This document shows positions 42,501 to 50,349 of a stretch of DNA of 64,000 bases, piece by piece. The first letter of the stretch is position 1. Each line of letters opens with the position of its first letter. The notes beneath the pieces were generated by a model. That model did not search any database, was not told the origin of the DNA, and saw only the letters and a program-made list of their open reading frames with translations. This stretch comes from Verrucomicrobium sp. BvORR106 (lineage in GTDB: Bacteria; Verrucomicrobiota; Verrucomicrobiia; Verrucomicrobiales; Verrucomicrobiaceae): NCBI RefSeq assembly GCF_000739655.1, contig NZ_BATR01000104.1, forward strand, positions 1 through 64,000, given 5' to 3'. A program made the position numbers and the translations under genes.

Positions 42501-43451
42501 GCCGTCGGCATAGACCGTCATCTTGTCGGCTTTGCCGTCGCCATTCTCGTCCACCAGCTTGCGGATGACCTCGGTCTTTTCCGTCATGGACTCCAGCGGC
42601 ACTTTGGCCTTCCACTTCTCGTGCATGGCGCGACGGTCTGCGGTGGTCTGGGAGGCGATGTCGTCCAGGTACCAGTAGCGATTGTTCCGGTCATCGTGAA
42701 TGCCGAAACGGAAGCGGTGGGTCTCCGCCACATAGAGCGCGCCTTTTTCGTCAAAGGCAAAGGCTGTGGGGCTGGTGACCTTTTCGCCTTCGTGCGTGGC
42801 AAAGATCTGGATGCTTGTGCCCTTCGGGATGCTGTTGCCTGGGATGACCGGAGTGGAGACCAGCTCGATGGCATTCTCATCTGAGCCCGCCTTCTTGGGC
42901 GACTCCACCTTGATGACGAAGTTCTTGTCAGGGGAGAAGACGAACTCATCTGCCACGATCAGGCCCCAGCCTCCTGTGGCCTGGTCCACGATGCGAAGCT
43001 GGCCCTTCTTGCCCTGCCAGGGGCTGAGATCCCACGTGACCTGACGAAGTTGCAGGCTGTTCTGGCCGGTCGCTTCTTGAACGACCTTGCCGTCCACCAG
43101 GAGCTGGACGGCGGTCTTGCCGGGCTGATTGCCCCCAGCAACGAGGAAGTGCAGGTGCCCGCCGGTGAGCGCGATCTCAGGGGAAGTGAGGGTGCCGGTG
43201 GCGGGGTCTCCTCCATGGCCGGAGCAGGCATAGGCGTGCCCGGCGAAGCCGGTGACGGTGCCATTCATGCCGGGAACTTTTCCAGCGGCTGGGCCACGGC
43301 CGAAGGCGCTGCCGTCTTCGGTCCAGGTGTCAAACCCATCTCCTTCAAAGGAGAAGTGGGAGCCGGAAGGAGAACTGGCCGGGTCTGAGAGGAGGGAGGT
43401 GGTCGTCAGCAGGGCGCTGAGCGCGGGCAGGAGCTTAAAACGGCGGGACAA
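39546..43451 (-). CDS. Giant PVC-type CxxCH heme protein with HEAT repeats
   Basis: A 1301-residue exported protein. It has a signal peptide ('LLPALSALLTTTSLLS'). An early carbohydrate-binding-like domain follows, and then a beta-propeller of the PQQ-glucose-dehydrogenase-like PVC type (about 200-620; 'YVAETHRFRFGIHDDRNNRYWYLDD'). HEAT repeats occupy about 640-1120 ('DAEVRAQAAHVLGEVKG'). The C-terminal cytochrome domain has C1161-x2-C1164-H1165 in 'CFRCHRAGEGGHDAGG'. This architecture is characteristic of Planctomycetes and Verrucomicrobia and may oxidise a sugar or other polyol in the periplasm, passing electrons through the heme. It is convergent with upstream small genes and divergent from the propeller gene at 43893, and it ends at a strong terminator. 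Confidence 0.92.
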   Translation of the reverse strand: MSRRFKLLPALSALLTTTSLLSDPASSPSGSHFSFEGDGFDTWTEDGSAFGRGPAAGKVPGMNGTVTGFAGHAYACSGHGGDPATGTLTSPEIALTGGHLHFLVAGGNQPGKTAVQLLVDGKVVQEATGQNSLQLRQVTWDLSPWQGKKGQLRIVDQATGGWGLIVADEFVFSPDKNFVIKVESPKKAGSDENAIELVSTPVIPGNSIPKGTSIQIFATHEGEKVTSPTAFAFDEKGALYVAETHRFRFGIHDDRNNRYWYLDDIASQTTADRRAMHEKWKAKVPLESMTEKTEVIRKLVDENGDGKADKMTVYADGFNDLLDGTAAGVFAHEGRVYFACIPKIYSLLDKDGDGKADQRDIIEDGFGVRVSLSGHDLNGFVLGMDGRIYGTVGDRGFSFTTKEGVSYKSPDQGAIFRFEPDGSNFEVVHTGLRNPKELAFDEYGNGISVDNNSDQGDPARVVYMMEGADSGWRMQHQALHTFRDDIGLPERPISPWMTERMAETRNPSQPAYIVPPVGAITSGPSGLTYHPGSGFLESEKGRFLVCDYRANAASSGIWSFKVTRDGAGMKFEDPYKFNWGVCPTDVEYSYDGRLFVSDFISGWESHDAGRIYAITADSEKNAGRTPDVAKLMAEGFTQRSQDELADLLQHADQRVRLRAQIALAAKDGSTPLLVKASQDQDHLLTRLHGIWGLGIRARKSGDVAAATALVELLKDQDAEVRAQAAHVLGEVKGTPPASLLPLLSDSSNRVRGFAAISLGRLKSKEAWAPLIEVLVQNGDADLYLRHAAIMGLLGAGGEAEFAALRTHNAPAVRMAAVIALRRLHSKELAGFLVDAEPRIIDEAIRAIHEEKVDAARPALNALLDGYIGPDAAKARKLSPMIARRVIHSAFRTGGKENADRLIKLAAQKSFDLDQRKEALRLLLQWPQPHPVDQSLGRLDPKPARDPKEVAPVLEAGIPALLAAEETLLAPTLKLVEDLHLSRSAFTEADLRRIITTRTLPAAARATALELWIAGKPKDADSLLVELSTDSADEVAAAALTDLAKTSPEKALAGATQALKSKSVTRRQSAWTVLAGIPGDAAAQLIAKGVQDIATPQTDKESQLEILEAAAKRSEPAVKTALGAYESGLNPADLLAKWMPALYGGNAERGGGLFFSHGSAQCFRCHRAGEGGHDAGGDAGPNLAGVGGKHDRLYFLEALMNPGAKVAPGYGMVFLTLKDGGSVGGVLQNETPDAYEILVAPDLWSVKKADVATASPPVSAMPPMSVFLNAHEARDIVAWLSTLKKPLKGEAKKLEAKPYKKG

Positions 43452-43892
43452 GGCGGGACGAATGTGAGTGTGAGACAGGTACTGAAGGAACTGCCGCTGG
43501 AAGAATTTCCGACGGCCGGGAAGCGGGAACAGAATGAAACGATGAATTGCCGGAAAATAAACGTCAGGAGGCGTGAATTCTGGACTTTTTACGGTCTGGA
43601 CATTGGTCCAGAGGGGGAAAGTGAATGGTATTTCAGCAAAGAGATGAGGCGGAGGCCAGGGTTGGAATAAGGAGAATTACTGGGTGCAACCTCGGTGTGG
43701 GAATGAAGGGCATCTCTCAAGGAACTGTCGTCCTCCATGGGAAAACGGACAATAAGATGTGGAAACGGGCAGACGAGCGGAGGCTCCGCTTCAAAAATAG
43801 GCTGTCCGGTTCATGGGCTGAGGCACAGATAGGAGGGAAATCTCCTCCGGGGTGGCCAGAGTGCCGCTGCCGACGTTCACTGTCATCTGCCC
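43452..43892. other. 441-base divergent control region
   Basis: Between the giant heme protein gene and the propeller gene. It holds a perfect 7-bp dyad with a four-base loop (TCTGGAC-ATTG-GTCCAGA, 43595-43612) that could be an operator. No convincing gene is seen; a short frame at 43464-43670 lacks supporting features. Confidence 0.5.
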
Positions 43893-45473
43893 ATGAAAGC
43901 CGCTCCCTTCCGAATCCTGCCTGCTATCTTGGCCGCCGTGCTGTCGTGCATGGGGCTGGCCCATCTGAAATGCCAGGCTGAGGCCGTGGCACCCTATTTT
44001 GAAATCCAGGTGCAGGATGAGGCCACAGGGCGGGGGATTCCCTTGGTGCAGCTGACCACGGTGAATCACGTCACCTATGTGACCGACAATGCGGGTCGGG
44101 TGGCGTACTACGAGCCGGGGCAGATGGGGCAGACCGTCTTCTTCGAGGTGAAGGCACATGGCTTCGAGGTGCCCAAGGATGGCTTTGGCATTGCCGGAAC
44201 CCGGTTCAAGATGGAGCCCAATGGTAACGGAGTGCTCAAGCTGAAGCGGGTGAACCTGGCGGAACGCCTGTACCGGATCACCGGCTGCGGGCTCTATCGC
44301 GACAGTGTGCTGCTGGGGAAAGAGACCCCTCTGGCGGAGCCGCTGGGTTCAGGCATGGTGGCGGGGCAGGACTCCGTCTTTGCCGTGCCGTATCGTGACC
44401 GCGTGTACTGGTTCTGGGGGGATACCAACCGGATGTCCTATCCACTGGGGCTGTTTCGCATGGCAGGGGCGACCTCTGAGCTGCCGGGCAAGAGCGCATT
44501 GCCCGTGGATAAAGGAATCAACTTCAAGTATTTCACAGGCGCGGACGGTTTTGCCCGGGCTATGGTGGAGGTGGAAAATCCCGAAGGGGTGGTGTGGATC
44601 TTCGGGGTTCACACCGTGCGCGATGCTGAAGGCAAAGAACGCATGGTGGGACATTTCACCCGTCGCAAAGGGCTGGGGGAAGAGTACGAGCAGGGGATCG
44701 TGGTATACAACGACGAGCGGGAGATTTTCGAAGTGAAGAGCCGCCTGCCCCTGACGGAGCGCTGGCGCTTTCTGAGCGGGCAACCGGTGAAGGTGCAGCG
44801 AGATGGGGTGGAGTACCTGTACAGCGGATTGCCCTTTCCCCAGGTGAGGGTGCCAGCCACGCTGGAGGCAGTGCTGGATCCCACCAAGTATGAGGCCTTC
44901 AGCGTTGCCCCTGCGGGCGAGGCGGAGCAGTCGCCGAACGATGCCAGCGTGGTGGCGGGAGAGGCCCGGCATCCGCAGTGGCGTTGGACGACGCAACATC
45001 CTCCCACGGTGCCCAAGCAGGAGGCGCTCTTAATCAAACAGGGGGCCATCGTTGCCAAGGATGCCCGGTTCCTGCCAGAGGATGCGGACCAAGCCGGCCA
45101 GCGCGTGGAATTGCACACGGGATCTGTGAAATGGAACGCTCACCGCAAAAAGTGGGTCATGATCGCGGTGGAGACTGCCTATCAGCGTGCCGGCTCACCC
45201 TCGCCTCTGGGAGAGGTTTGGTACTCTGAAGCCGATGCCCCTGAGGGCCCCTTCCTGAAGGCTGTGCGCATTGTCACGCATGACAAGCAGACCTTTTACA
45301 ATCCCGTGCACCATGAGTTCATGGACGAGGACGGCGGCAGGACCATCTACTTTGAGGGAACCTACACCAACCAGTTTGTAAACTCGCCTCCGACGCCCTT
45401 GTATGAGTACAATCAAATCATGTACCGGCTGGACCTGGATCATCCGCGGCTGAAGGCGGCCTTTGCCCGGTAG
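43893..45473 (+). CDS. Secreted propeller-like protein (copy 1), with N-terminal carboxypeptidase-regulatory-like domain
   Basis: A 526-residue secreted protein. A leader ('LPAILAAVLSCMGLAHLKCQAEA') is followed by an early all-beta domain ('FEIQVQDEATGRGIPLVQLTTVNHVTYVTDNAGRVAYYEPG'), similar to carboxypeptidase-regulatory repeats. A body of about 350 residues with repeated beta-type motifs follows ('DRVYWFWGDTNRMSYPLGLFRMAGA', 'GEVWYSEADAPEGPFLKAVRIVTHDKQTFYNPVHHEFMDEDG'). This recalls GH43/DUF4185-like five-bladed propellers. It is about 50-60% similar by eye to the paralogue at 55310-56944, and both are followed by a sigma-factor gene. The substrate is unknown. It may sense or degrade an extracellular glycan. 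Confidence 0.8.
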   Translation: MKAAPFRILPAILAAVLSCMGLAHLKCQAEAVAPYFEIQVQDEATGRGIPLVQLTTVNHVTYVTDNAGRVAYYEPGQMGQTVFFEVKAHGFEVPKDGFGIAGTRFKMEPNGNGVLKLKRVNLAERLYRITGCGLYRDSVLLGKETPLAEPLGSGMVAGQDSVFAVPYRDRVYWFWGDTNRMSYPLGLFRMAGATSELPGKSALPVDKGINFKYFTGADGFARAMVEVENPEGVVWIFGVHTVRDAEGKERMVGHFTRRKGLGEEYEQGIVVYNDEREIFEVKSRLPLTERWRFLSGQPVKVQRDGVEYLYSGLPFPQVRVPATLEAVLDPTKYEAFSVAPAGEAEQSPNDASVVAGEARHPQWRWTTQHPPTVPKQEALLIKQGAIVAKDARFLPEDADQAGQRVELHTGSVKWNAHRKKWVMIAVETAYQRAGSPSPLGEVWYSEADAPEGPFLKAVRIVTHDKQTFYNPVHHEFMDEDGGRTIYFEGTYTNQFVNSPPTPLYEYNQIMYRLDLDHPRLKAAFAR

Positions 45474-45500
45474 TCTGCCTGCCACGTGTGCAACTCCGAC

Positions 45501-47060
45501 ATGGATTGGGAAACAACAACGGATGCCGATGGGGCGGGAACTTCCGAGCCGGGAGATCGCGAACTGCTGGCGGCGTATCTGGACCATCAGGACGAGCAAG
45601 CCTTCACTCGACTCGTGAGGAGGCACCAGGACATGGTACACTCTGCGTGTGTGCGTCGGCTGGGACGCCTGCCGATCGCAGAGGATGCTGTGCAGACCAC
45701 CTTCCTGCTTCTGGCGCAGCGGGCCCGGCAGCTGCGAACGCATGCCTCCGTGGGCGGTTGGCTGTACAAGACCGCCTTGTTCCAATCCTCCAACTTGCTG
45801 CGGAAGGAGCAAAGCCGACGCCGACTGCATGAAAAGTGGGGAGTGGAGCCGACCGCCAAAACGGAGGACACAAGTGCGACGTCAGGGAATGAGCCTACCC
45901 TGGCGGAGACCATGCGGCCGCATCTGGACGAGGCACTGCTGAAGCTTGGAGAAGCTGACCGGGAAGCGGTCGTGCTGCGGTTCTTTTGCAAAAGGAGCCT
46001 TAGCGAAATCGGTTCCTCGCTGGGGACCACGGAGGATGCCGCGAGGAAGCGGGTGAGCCGTGCCCTGGACCGGTTGTCCGGGTTTCTCCGTCGACGACGC
46101 GTGGAAGCCGGGACCGTGGCGGCGCTGGCACTGGCGCTCACGCAGAGCACACATGCTGCCCCCCCGGATCTGGCGGTGAAAGTGACAGCCATGGTGCACG
46201 GGACGGCCCTGGTGGGGCAGGCCACGGCAGCGACTGCTCTGTGGCTGAAGTGCTTCTGGGGAGGGACATTGCTGGCGACCATGGCAGGCACCATCGCCTG
46301 GCAGGCCCGGACGTATCGTCAGTTGCACGAGGAGGTCTCGGCGGTGAATGCAGAGATCGAGTCGCGCACTGTCGCGGTTCATGGAGCCAATTCATCGCCG
46401 CCTGCCGAGCTGTCTGCGGGAGGCACCAGTGGAGTGGCGGGATTTGCCGTCCAGCCGACCAACGCGCTGCCTTCCCTGATGGCGGCCATGTGGGCGGAGG
46501 AGAGCCGTGCGGGCACGGATGCCCGGCTCCAGCTATTGCAAGAGCGGGTGCGCCTGGATACTACCCAAGCTGAAGCTGCGAGCGTCCTGCTACGGCAGAG
46601 TCTGGAGGCCCGGCAAAAGCTGGTGGCAGGCCTTGCTGAGGGGTTGGTGGAATTTGAGCGGGTGATGGCCTTTCTGCGGGCTGGGAGCGAGGCGGACGCG
46701 GCCATTCGCGGCCTGTTGAGGGCGGATCAAGTGGACGGCTTCAACGTCTTTCTCGTGTCTGAATCGAAGGCACGCGCAGAGAACGCGGCGCGCTGGCGGT
46801 TGGCAGACTTGCGGTCGCTGTTGCGCCTGACGAAAGACCGGGAACCGGCAGTGCAGCGGGCGCTGGTGGAGCATGGTCTGGCGTTTGCCCCTGAGAGCCT
46901 GCCAGCCGTGCAAGGGTTTCACGAACTGCAGCAATGGCTCAGCGCCCGGGATGCTGACGAGGCGGAGAGATTGCGTCCCCTGCTGACTCCGGAGCAGCAT
47001 CATATTTATCAGGAACGGTCCGCCAGTCTGCGGACGAATGCTTTTTTCAACCAGCCTTGA
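45501..47060 (+). CDS. Sigma factor fused to a membrane helix and Spy/CpxP-like domain
   Basis: A 519-residue protein. Residues ~20-90 are sigma region 2 ('DEQAFTRLVRRHQDMVHSACVRRLGRLPIAEDAVQTTFLLLAQ') and ~140-195 region 4 ('LDEALLKLGEADREAVVLRFFCKRSLSEIGSSLGTTEDAARKRVSRALDRL'). A membrane helix follows near 255 ('FWGGTLLATMAGTIAWQ'). The C-terminal half, with 'LLQERVRLDTTQAEAASVLL', 'LRSLLRLTKDREPAVQRALVEHGLAF' and 'LRPLLTPEQHHIYQERSA', resembles Spy/CpxP-like folds with LTxxQ motifs. A single chain would link promoter recognition to an extracytoplasmic sensor. ATG at 45501; GTG at 45486 is possible. The propeller gene is 27 bases upstream and the giant heme protein starts 2 bases downstream, so all three may be one operon. 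Confidence 0.85.
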   Translation: MDWETTTDADGAGTSEPGDRELLAAYLDHQDEQAFTRLVRRHQDMVHSACVRRLGRLPIAEDAVQTTFLLLAQRARQLRTHASVGGWLYKTALFQSSNLLRKEQSRRRLHEKWGVEPTAKTEDTSATSGNEPTLAETMRPHLDEALLKLGEADREAVVLRFFCKRSLSEIGSSLGTTEDAARKRVSRALDRLSGFLRRRRVEAGTVAALALALTQSTHAAPPDLAVKVTAMVHGTALVGQATAATALWLKCFWGGTLLATMAGTIAWQARTYRQLHEEVSAVNAEIESRTVAVHGANSSPPAELSAGGTSGVAGFAVQPTNALPSLMAAMWAEESRAGTDARLQLLQERVRLDTTQAEAASVLLRQSLEARQKLVAGLAEGLVEFERVMAFLRAGSEADAAIRGLLRADQVDGFNVFLVSESKARAENAARWRLADLRSLLRLTKDREPAVQRALVEHGLAFAPESLPAVQGFHELQQWLSARDADEAERLRPLLTPEQHHIYQERSASLRTNAFFNQP

Positions 47061-47062
47061 TC

Positions 47063-50000
47063 ATGAGAGTCTCGATTGCAGCCGCGGTGCTATGTTTCTG
47101 TGGGACGGATCTGCTGGCGGTGCTGCCAGCCAAGGAGGCGCTGGTGATGGACCTGAATGCCGGAGCCCAAGAAACGCTGCGGCAGGCGGCGTCGTTGCCA
47201 CCATTGATTTCATCGAGGCCTGTGAGCGTGATCCTGGATGCCAGTGGTGCCAAACGGAGGGCGGGGCAGCCGATGGCAGCCTGTCGGCCGGAGTTGGTGG
47301 GACGCGGACGGGCTGCGACGTTGAGGTTTGACGGCCGTGATGATTTCCTCGTACTGGATGACGGTCCCGGGATGACTCCGGAAGCCACGGTGGTGGTACT
47401 GGCAGCTCCGCAGGGGAATGCGGGCGGCTTTGCGGCCCTGCTTTCGACCACTCTGACGGAGCAGGATGACTTTACCAGCGGACTGAACCTGGATCAGGGG
47501 CCGCAGGCCACGACGGACTTGAGCGTGCTCAATGTGGAGACGGCGGGTGGAGGAGGATTTCGTAATCTCATGGAACCCACCCTCATGGGGGCAGCCAAGA
47601 GGCCGTTTGGCGGGTATCACGTGTTCTCCATCCGCACCAAGATGGGGAAGGGCGGTACGGAGCTGTTCTTTGATGGCATCCGGGCGGGAGCTCGGGACAG
47701 GCTGGAGTCCCACATCGGTCTTGAGCAGGTGGTGCTGGGGGCTCGCTACTACTCGCATGAGGAACGCCAGCCGCCCCATGCGCAGGGGTTCTTCCATGGC
47801 GACATCGCCCGGGTGCTGATCTTCAATCGAGTGCTGACGGATGCGGAACTGCAGGCGGTGGAACAAGAGGTGATGCAGGTCACTCCTGCGCTGCATGCGA
47901 TGCTGCAGGGTCGCGGAGAGGGGCATGCTCTGGAGACTCTGGCCAGTCCACCGCTGGTGCAGATGCTCGTGCCAGGCTTCAGTGTGGAGGAGTTGCCTCT
48001 GCGGATCGGCAATTTGAACAACATCCGCTACCGCCAGGATGGGAAAGTGGTGGCGCTGGGGTATGACGGGCGCATACACCTCCTGAGCGACAGTGACAGT
48101 GACGGGCTGGAAGACCGCAGTGAACCCTATTGGTCCGGCCAGACCATGAGAGGGGCGATCGGAATGGTCGTGACCACAAAGGAGCAGGTCTGCGGGCCGG
48201 GGGTGATGGTGGGGAGCAAGGGCAAGGTTTCCTTTTTCCCGGATCGCAACGGCGATGATCGAGCCGATGGCGAGGAGATTGCTGCTTCGGGATGGAAGGA
48301 GAGCTTCCATGGGGTGGATACCGTGGGGCTGGCGATGGATCCCAAGGACGGCTCATTCTACTTTGGCCTGGGCTGCGCGAACTTTGCGGATGCGTATCTC
48401 ATCGACAAGAAGACGGGCAAGAGTGCCTACGACATCCACTCCACCCATGGCACCATCCAGAAGTTGAGCGCGGATTTCAAACAGCGTGAGACAGTGGCAA
48501 CAGGGTTGCGGTTCACGTGCGCGCTGGCGTTCAATCGGGCGGGAGATCTGTTTGCCACGGAACAAGAAGGGGCCACCTGGCTGCCCAACGGCAACCCGTT
48601 TGATGAGCTGTTGCACATACAAAAAGGGAAACACTATGGCTTCCCGCCCCGGCATCCCAAACATCTGCCTGACGTGGTGGATGAGCCGCCGGTGTTGAAC
48701 TTCAGCCCACAGCACCAGAGCACCGTGGGCATGGTGTTCAATGAGGGCGTCAATGGGGGGCCTTCCTTTGGACCGGGGCACTGGCAGGGAGACGCCCTGG
48801 TCTGTGGGCAGTCACGGGGCAAGCTCTGGCGTGTCCGGCTGGTGAAGACGCCGCAAGGGTATGTGGCGCAGAGTCATTTGATCGCCTGCATGGGCATGCT
48901 GCTAGTGGATGCCTGTGTGACGCCTCAAGGGGATCTGCTGGTGGCCTGCCACAGTGGTCCTCCTGACTGGGGGACGGGGCCGGCCGGTGAAGGGCGTCTC
49001 TTCAAGATCCGGCAGGTGAGGAAGGAACTGCCTCAACCAGTCATGGCCTGGGCGGCTGCCCCGGACGAGTTTCGGATTGCCTTTGACCGGCTCCTCGAAC
49101 CTCAAGATTGGGTGGCTGAGAAGGTTCTGCCCGCCATCCGGATCGAGGCTGGTTTGCATGTGCGCGCTGGCGACCGGTATGAAGTGATCCGCCCTGGCTA
49201 CCAGGTGGTGCGTGATCAGATGGCGATGCCGCGGCGCTGGGTGCAGGCCCTTGATCTGCGCTTGAGTGAAGACCGGCGGACTTTGGTGTTGAAGGTGGCT
49301 CCCCAGACGGAACCTGTGCACTATGCGATCTCTTTGCCAGTTCCTGCTGGTTGGAGCCTGGCGCAGCCAGGGCTGCAACAGGCGGGGGAGATGGACGTGG
49401 ACCTCACGCTCGATGGCGTGATGGCGGAGGTGGAAGGAGAGCGACTCGTGCTGCCGCATCCAGCGCTGGATGTGTCCAAAGTTCTGACAGCCGGCTCAGC
49501 TGACCACGAGGCCTTTTTGAAGAAGGCTGCGGGAATGGAGGCCGGATTGCAGGTGAGAACGTTGGTGGATGTGAGCAACCCCTTTGTGCCCGCAGTGCAG
49601 CCGGGGTCCAAGTGGGACTGGAACCTCGCCGACGACGCTTTTGCCCGTCAAGAGTTCCAAGTCACAAGGGATGATGGCAGCGTGGTGAAAGCGAATGAGG
49701 GGATGATTGCCGTGGTGCTCAAGGCTCCCCATCAATCCGCGGGTGGTCTGTACCTGGGCCACGACGGGATGAAGGCGGTGCTCACGCCGGACCGGCTGCT
49801 GGTGCCGTGGGCGTTGAGAAACCGCACGGATGGCGGAGCAGGAGCAGGGGTGGCCGGGCGGGCGCAAGTTCAAGGAAACTGGCAGAACGGCCGCAAGCTT
49901 TTCTTCGGGCAGGCGGTGTGTTTCACCTGCCACACGGTACGTGGGGAGGGGCATGCCTTTGGTCCGGACTTGAGCAACCTGATCCACCGTGATCGTGACT

Positions 50001-50287
50001 CTGTCTGGCAGGATGTCTTGAAACCGTCTGCGACCATCAATCCGGACCAGTCTGGGAGTTTGCTGAAACTCAAAGATGGCACGTCGATGACGGGCATTGT
50101 TCGCAATGGTGCCGGTGCCACGGTCCTGCTGGCGCTTCCCGGTGGAACACAGATGGAAATTCCGAGGGACAAGGTGCTTGCGACTGAGCCGCTCAAAGTT
50201 TCCCTGATGCCCGAGGGACTGGTCCAGGCCTTGAGCCGTGAGGAGCAGGAGGATCTGCTGACCTTTCTGTTGAAGGAGAGACCCTAG
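47063..50287 (+). CDS. PVC-type CxxCH heme protein with LamG-like and propeller domains
   Basis: A 1074-residue secreted protein starting 'MRVSIAAAVLCFCGTDLLAVLPAKEAL'. A LamG-like domain lies at about 30-280 ('FRNLMEPTLMGAAKRPFGGYHVFSIRTKMGKGGTELFFDG'). A PVC-type propeller follows at about 300-680 ('IHLLSDSDSDGLEDRSEPYWSGQ'). The C-terminal cytochrome domain has C953-x2-C956-H957 in 'VCFTCHTVRGEGHAFGPDL'. It is related to the 1301-residue protein but lacks the HEAT series. It is probably periplasmic and redox-active. Its start lies two bases after the sigma-factor stop, so it is likely co-regulated with, and perhaps controlled by, that sigma factor. Confidence 0.92.
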   Translation: MRVSIAAAVLCFCGTDLLAVLPAKEALVMDLNAGAQETLRQAASLPPLISSRPVSVILDASGAKRRAGQPMAACRPELVGRGRAATLRFDGRDDFLVLDDGPGMTPEATVVVLAAPQGNAGGFAALLSTTLTEQDDFTSGLNLDQGPQATTDLSVLNVETAGGGGFRNLMEPTLMGAAKRPFGGYHVFSIRTKMGKGGTELFFDGIRAGARDRLESHIGLEQVVLGARYYSHEERQPPHAQGFFHGDIARVLIFNRVLTDAELQAVEQEVMQVTPALHAMLQGRGEGHALETLASPPLVQMLVPGFSVEELPLRIGNLNNIRYRQDGKVVALGYDGRIHLLSDSDSDGLEDRSEPYWSGQTMRGAIGMVVTTKEQVCGPGVMVGSKGKVSFFPDRNGDDRADGEEIAASGWKESFHGVDTVGLAMDPKDGSFYFGLGCANFADAYLIDKKTGKSAYDIHSTHGTIQKLSADFKQRETVATGLRFTCALAFNRAGDLFATEQEGATWLPNGNPFDELLHIQKGKHYGFPPRHPKHLPDVVDEPPVLNFSPQHQSTVGMVFNEGVNGGPSFGPGHWQGDALVCGQSRGKLWRVRLVKTPQGYVAQSHLIACMGMLLVDACVTPQGDLLVACHSGPPDWGTGPAGEGRLFKIRQVRKELPQPVMAWAAAPDEFRIAFDRLLEPQDWVAEKVLPAIRIEAGLHVRAGDRYEVIRPGYQVVRDQMAMPRRWVQALDLRLSEDRRTLVLKVAPQTEPVHYAISLPVPAGWSLAQPGLQQAGEMDVDLTLDGVMAEVEGERLVLPHPALDVSKVLTAGSADHEAFLKKAAGMEAGLQVRTLVDVSNPFVPAVQPGSKWDWNLADDAFARQEFQVTRDDGSVVKANEGMIAVVLKAPHQSAGGLYLGHDGMKAVLTPDRLLVPWALRNRTDGGAGAGVAGRAQVQGNWQNGRKLFFGQAVCFTCHTVRGEGHAFGPDLSNLIHRDRDSVWQDVLKPSATINPDQSGSLLKLKDGTSMTGIVRNGAGATVLLALPGGTQMEIPRDKVLATEPLKVSLMPEGLVQALSREEQEDLLTFLLKERP

Positions 50288-50296
50288 TCTGGCAGA

Positions 50297-50335
50297 CACC
50301 GGATCCATGAACGGCATCGTTGCACGGATCCGGTG
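50297..50335. terminator. Hairpin between convergent genes
   Basis: CACCGGATCC and GGATCCGGTG form a perfect 10-bp stem across a 19-base loop, between the stops at 50287 and 50350. It may terminate both genes; a U-tract is lacking on either strand. Confidence 0.45.
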
Positions 50336-50349
50336 CCACCAGGAGGTTG

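Noticed and set aside
43464-43670. Small open frame between the heme-protein and propeller genes
   Set aside because: It overlaps the dyad and the probable promoter region, and has no recognisable motif or leader.
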